Part shown: positions 38,812 through 39,045 of the stretch, piece by piece
How the letters are laid out: each line of letters begins with the position of its first letter
How positions within the stretch are numbered: position 1 is the stretch's first letter
Assembly: GCA_016710525.1 (NCBI GenBank)
Contig: JADJVQ010000067.1
Coordinates: forward strand, 1 to 39,045
Source of the DNA: Burkholderiaceae bacterium
GTDB lineage: Bacteria > Pseudomonadota > Gammaproteobacteria > Burkholderiales > Burkholderiaceae_E
DNA: 39,045 nucleotides
Direction of reading: 5' to 3'
Notes under the pieces: generated by a model
What the model was told of the DNA's origin: nothing
Databases searched by the model: none
Seen by the model: only the letters and a program-made list of their open reading frames with translations
Position numbers and translations under genes: made by a program

Positions 38812-39045
38812 ACGGCCGCCAAGGGCAAGACGCCTACCCACCTGCCCACAACGGCTTCGTGCGATTCGTGCCACCGCACGACCGGCTGGATCCCGGCGAC
38901 GTTCAATCACAGCGGGGTGGCGGCTGGGACTTGCGCGAGCTGCCACAACGGCACCACGGCCAAAGGGCAAGACGCCTACTCACTTGCCCACGACAGCGTC
39001 GTGCGATTCGTGCCACCGCACGACCGGCTGGATACCGGCGACGTT
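38812..39045 (+). pseudogene. Continuation of the repeat cytochrome, frameshifted and cut by the window end
   Basis: It encodes more of the same 47-residue repeats: AAKGKTPTHLPTTASCDSCH, RTTGWIPATFNH, CASCHNGTTAKG, then after an additional A in the AAA at 38962-38964 a shift to the next frame, with another CDSCHRTTGWIPAT up to the edge. Three further CXXCH motifs are visible. There is no start of its own. The base insertion again looks like a sequencing error, so this is most likely part of one intact long gene. Confidence 0.7.

Noticed and set aside
1..39045. tRNA, rRNA, insertion sequences, prophage or integrase genes
   Set aside because: None recognised; no transposase-like protein, terminal inverted repeats or cloverleaf sequences were seen by eye.

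Overview
The window is about 39 kb of GC-rich (roughly two thirds G+C), densely coding DNA. It is most likely from a betaproteobacterium, probably order Burkholderiales. The grounds are a Bug/TctC-type solute-binding protein, a CYP153 alkane-hydroxylase operon, SoeABC-type sulfite oxidation genes and GntR/FCD-controlled sugar-acid genes. Species cannot be fixed from the sequence. The right end breaks off inside a repetitive cytochrome gene whose last 350 bases look partly corrupted, so it is probably a contig end.

Left part (1-9685). A partial crotonase gene and its HutC-type GntR regulator lie divergent to a nitronate-monooxygenase-like flavoprotein. A minus-strand operon follows: arylsulfatase, its formylglycine-generating activator and a Crp/Fnr regulator. 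Divergent from it are a Bug solute-binding protein and an ADP-forming acyl-CoA synthetase.

Middle (9628-31569). A TetR regulator faces an alkane/fatty-acid hydroxylation operon: CYP153, ferredoxin reductase, [2Fe-2S] ferredoxin, a second CYP153 and a Zn alcohol dehydrogenase. Then come a DUF1254/DUF1214 protein, a small cupin, and a minus-strand soeABC-like operon for cytoplasmic sulfite oxidation. A translationally coupled NADAR + VIT-domain pair follows, then a secreted unknown, an amidase, rlmJ, and a sugar-acid unit (IlvD/Edd dehydratase + RraA-like aldolase) with a divergent FCD-type GntR regulator. A small SET-domain protein ends this part.

Right part (31633-39045). This is the most interesting region, a coherent electron-transfer cluster. 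It has a stand-alone ccmH with a ccmI-like stub, a membrane-anchored ferredoxin/FAD/NAD(P) oxidoreductase whose flavin domain looks circularly permuted, a di-heme cytochrome b, a 27-CXXCH periplasmic cytochrome coupled to it, and a second multiheme cytochrome built of 47-residue repeats. Each of the three plus-strand transcription units has a near-consensus sigma54 -24/-12 promoter. Five full copies and one degenerate copy of an 18-bp palindrome (TGTC-N10-GACA) lie upstream of them. In two promoters the spacing is identical to the base: 79 bp between palindromes, then 95 bp to the -24 GG. I infer one enhancer-binding protein, not in this window, controlling a dedicated NAD(P)H/quinone-to-periplasm electron conduit together with its own haem-attachment factor.

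Starts were chosen from ribosome-binding sites, overlaps and promoter positions by eye. No database search was possible.
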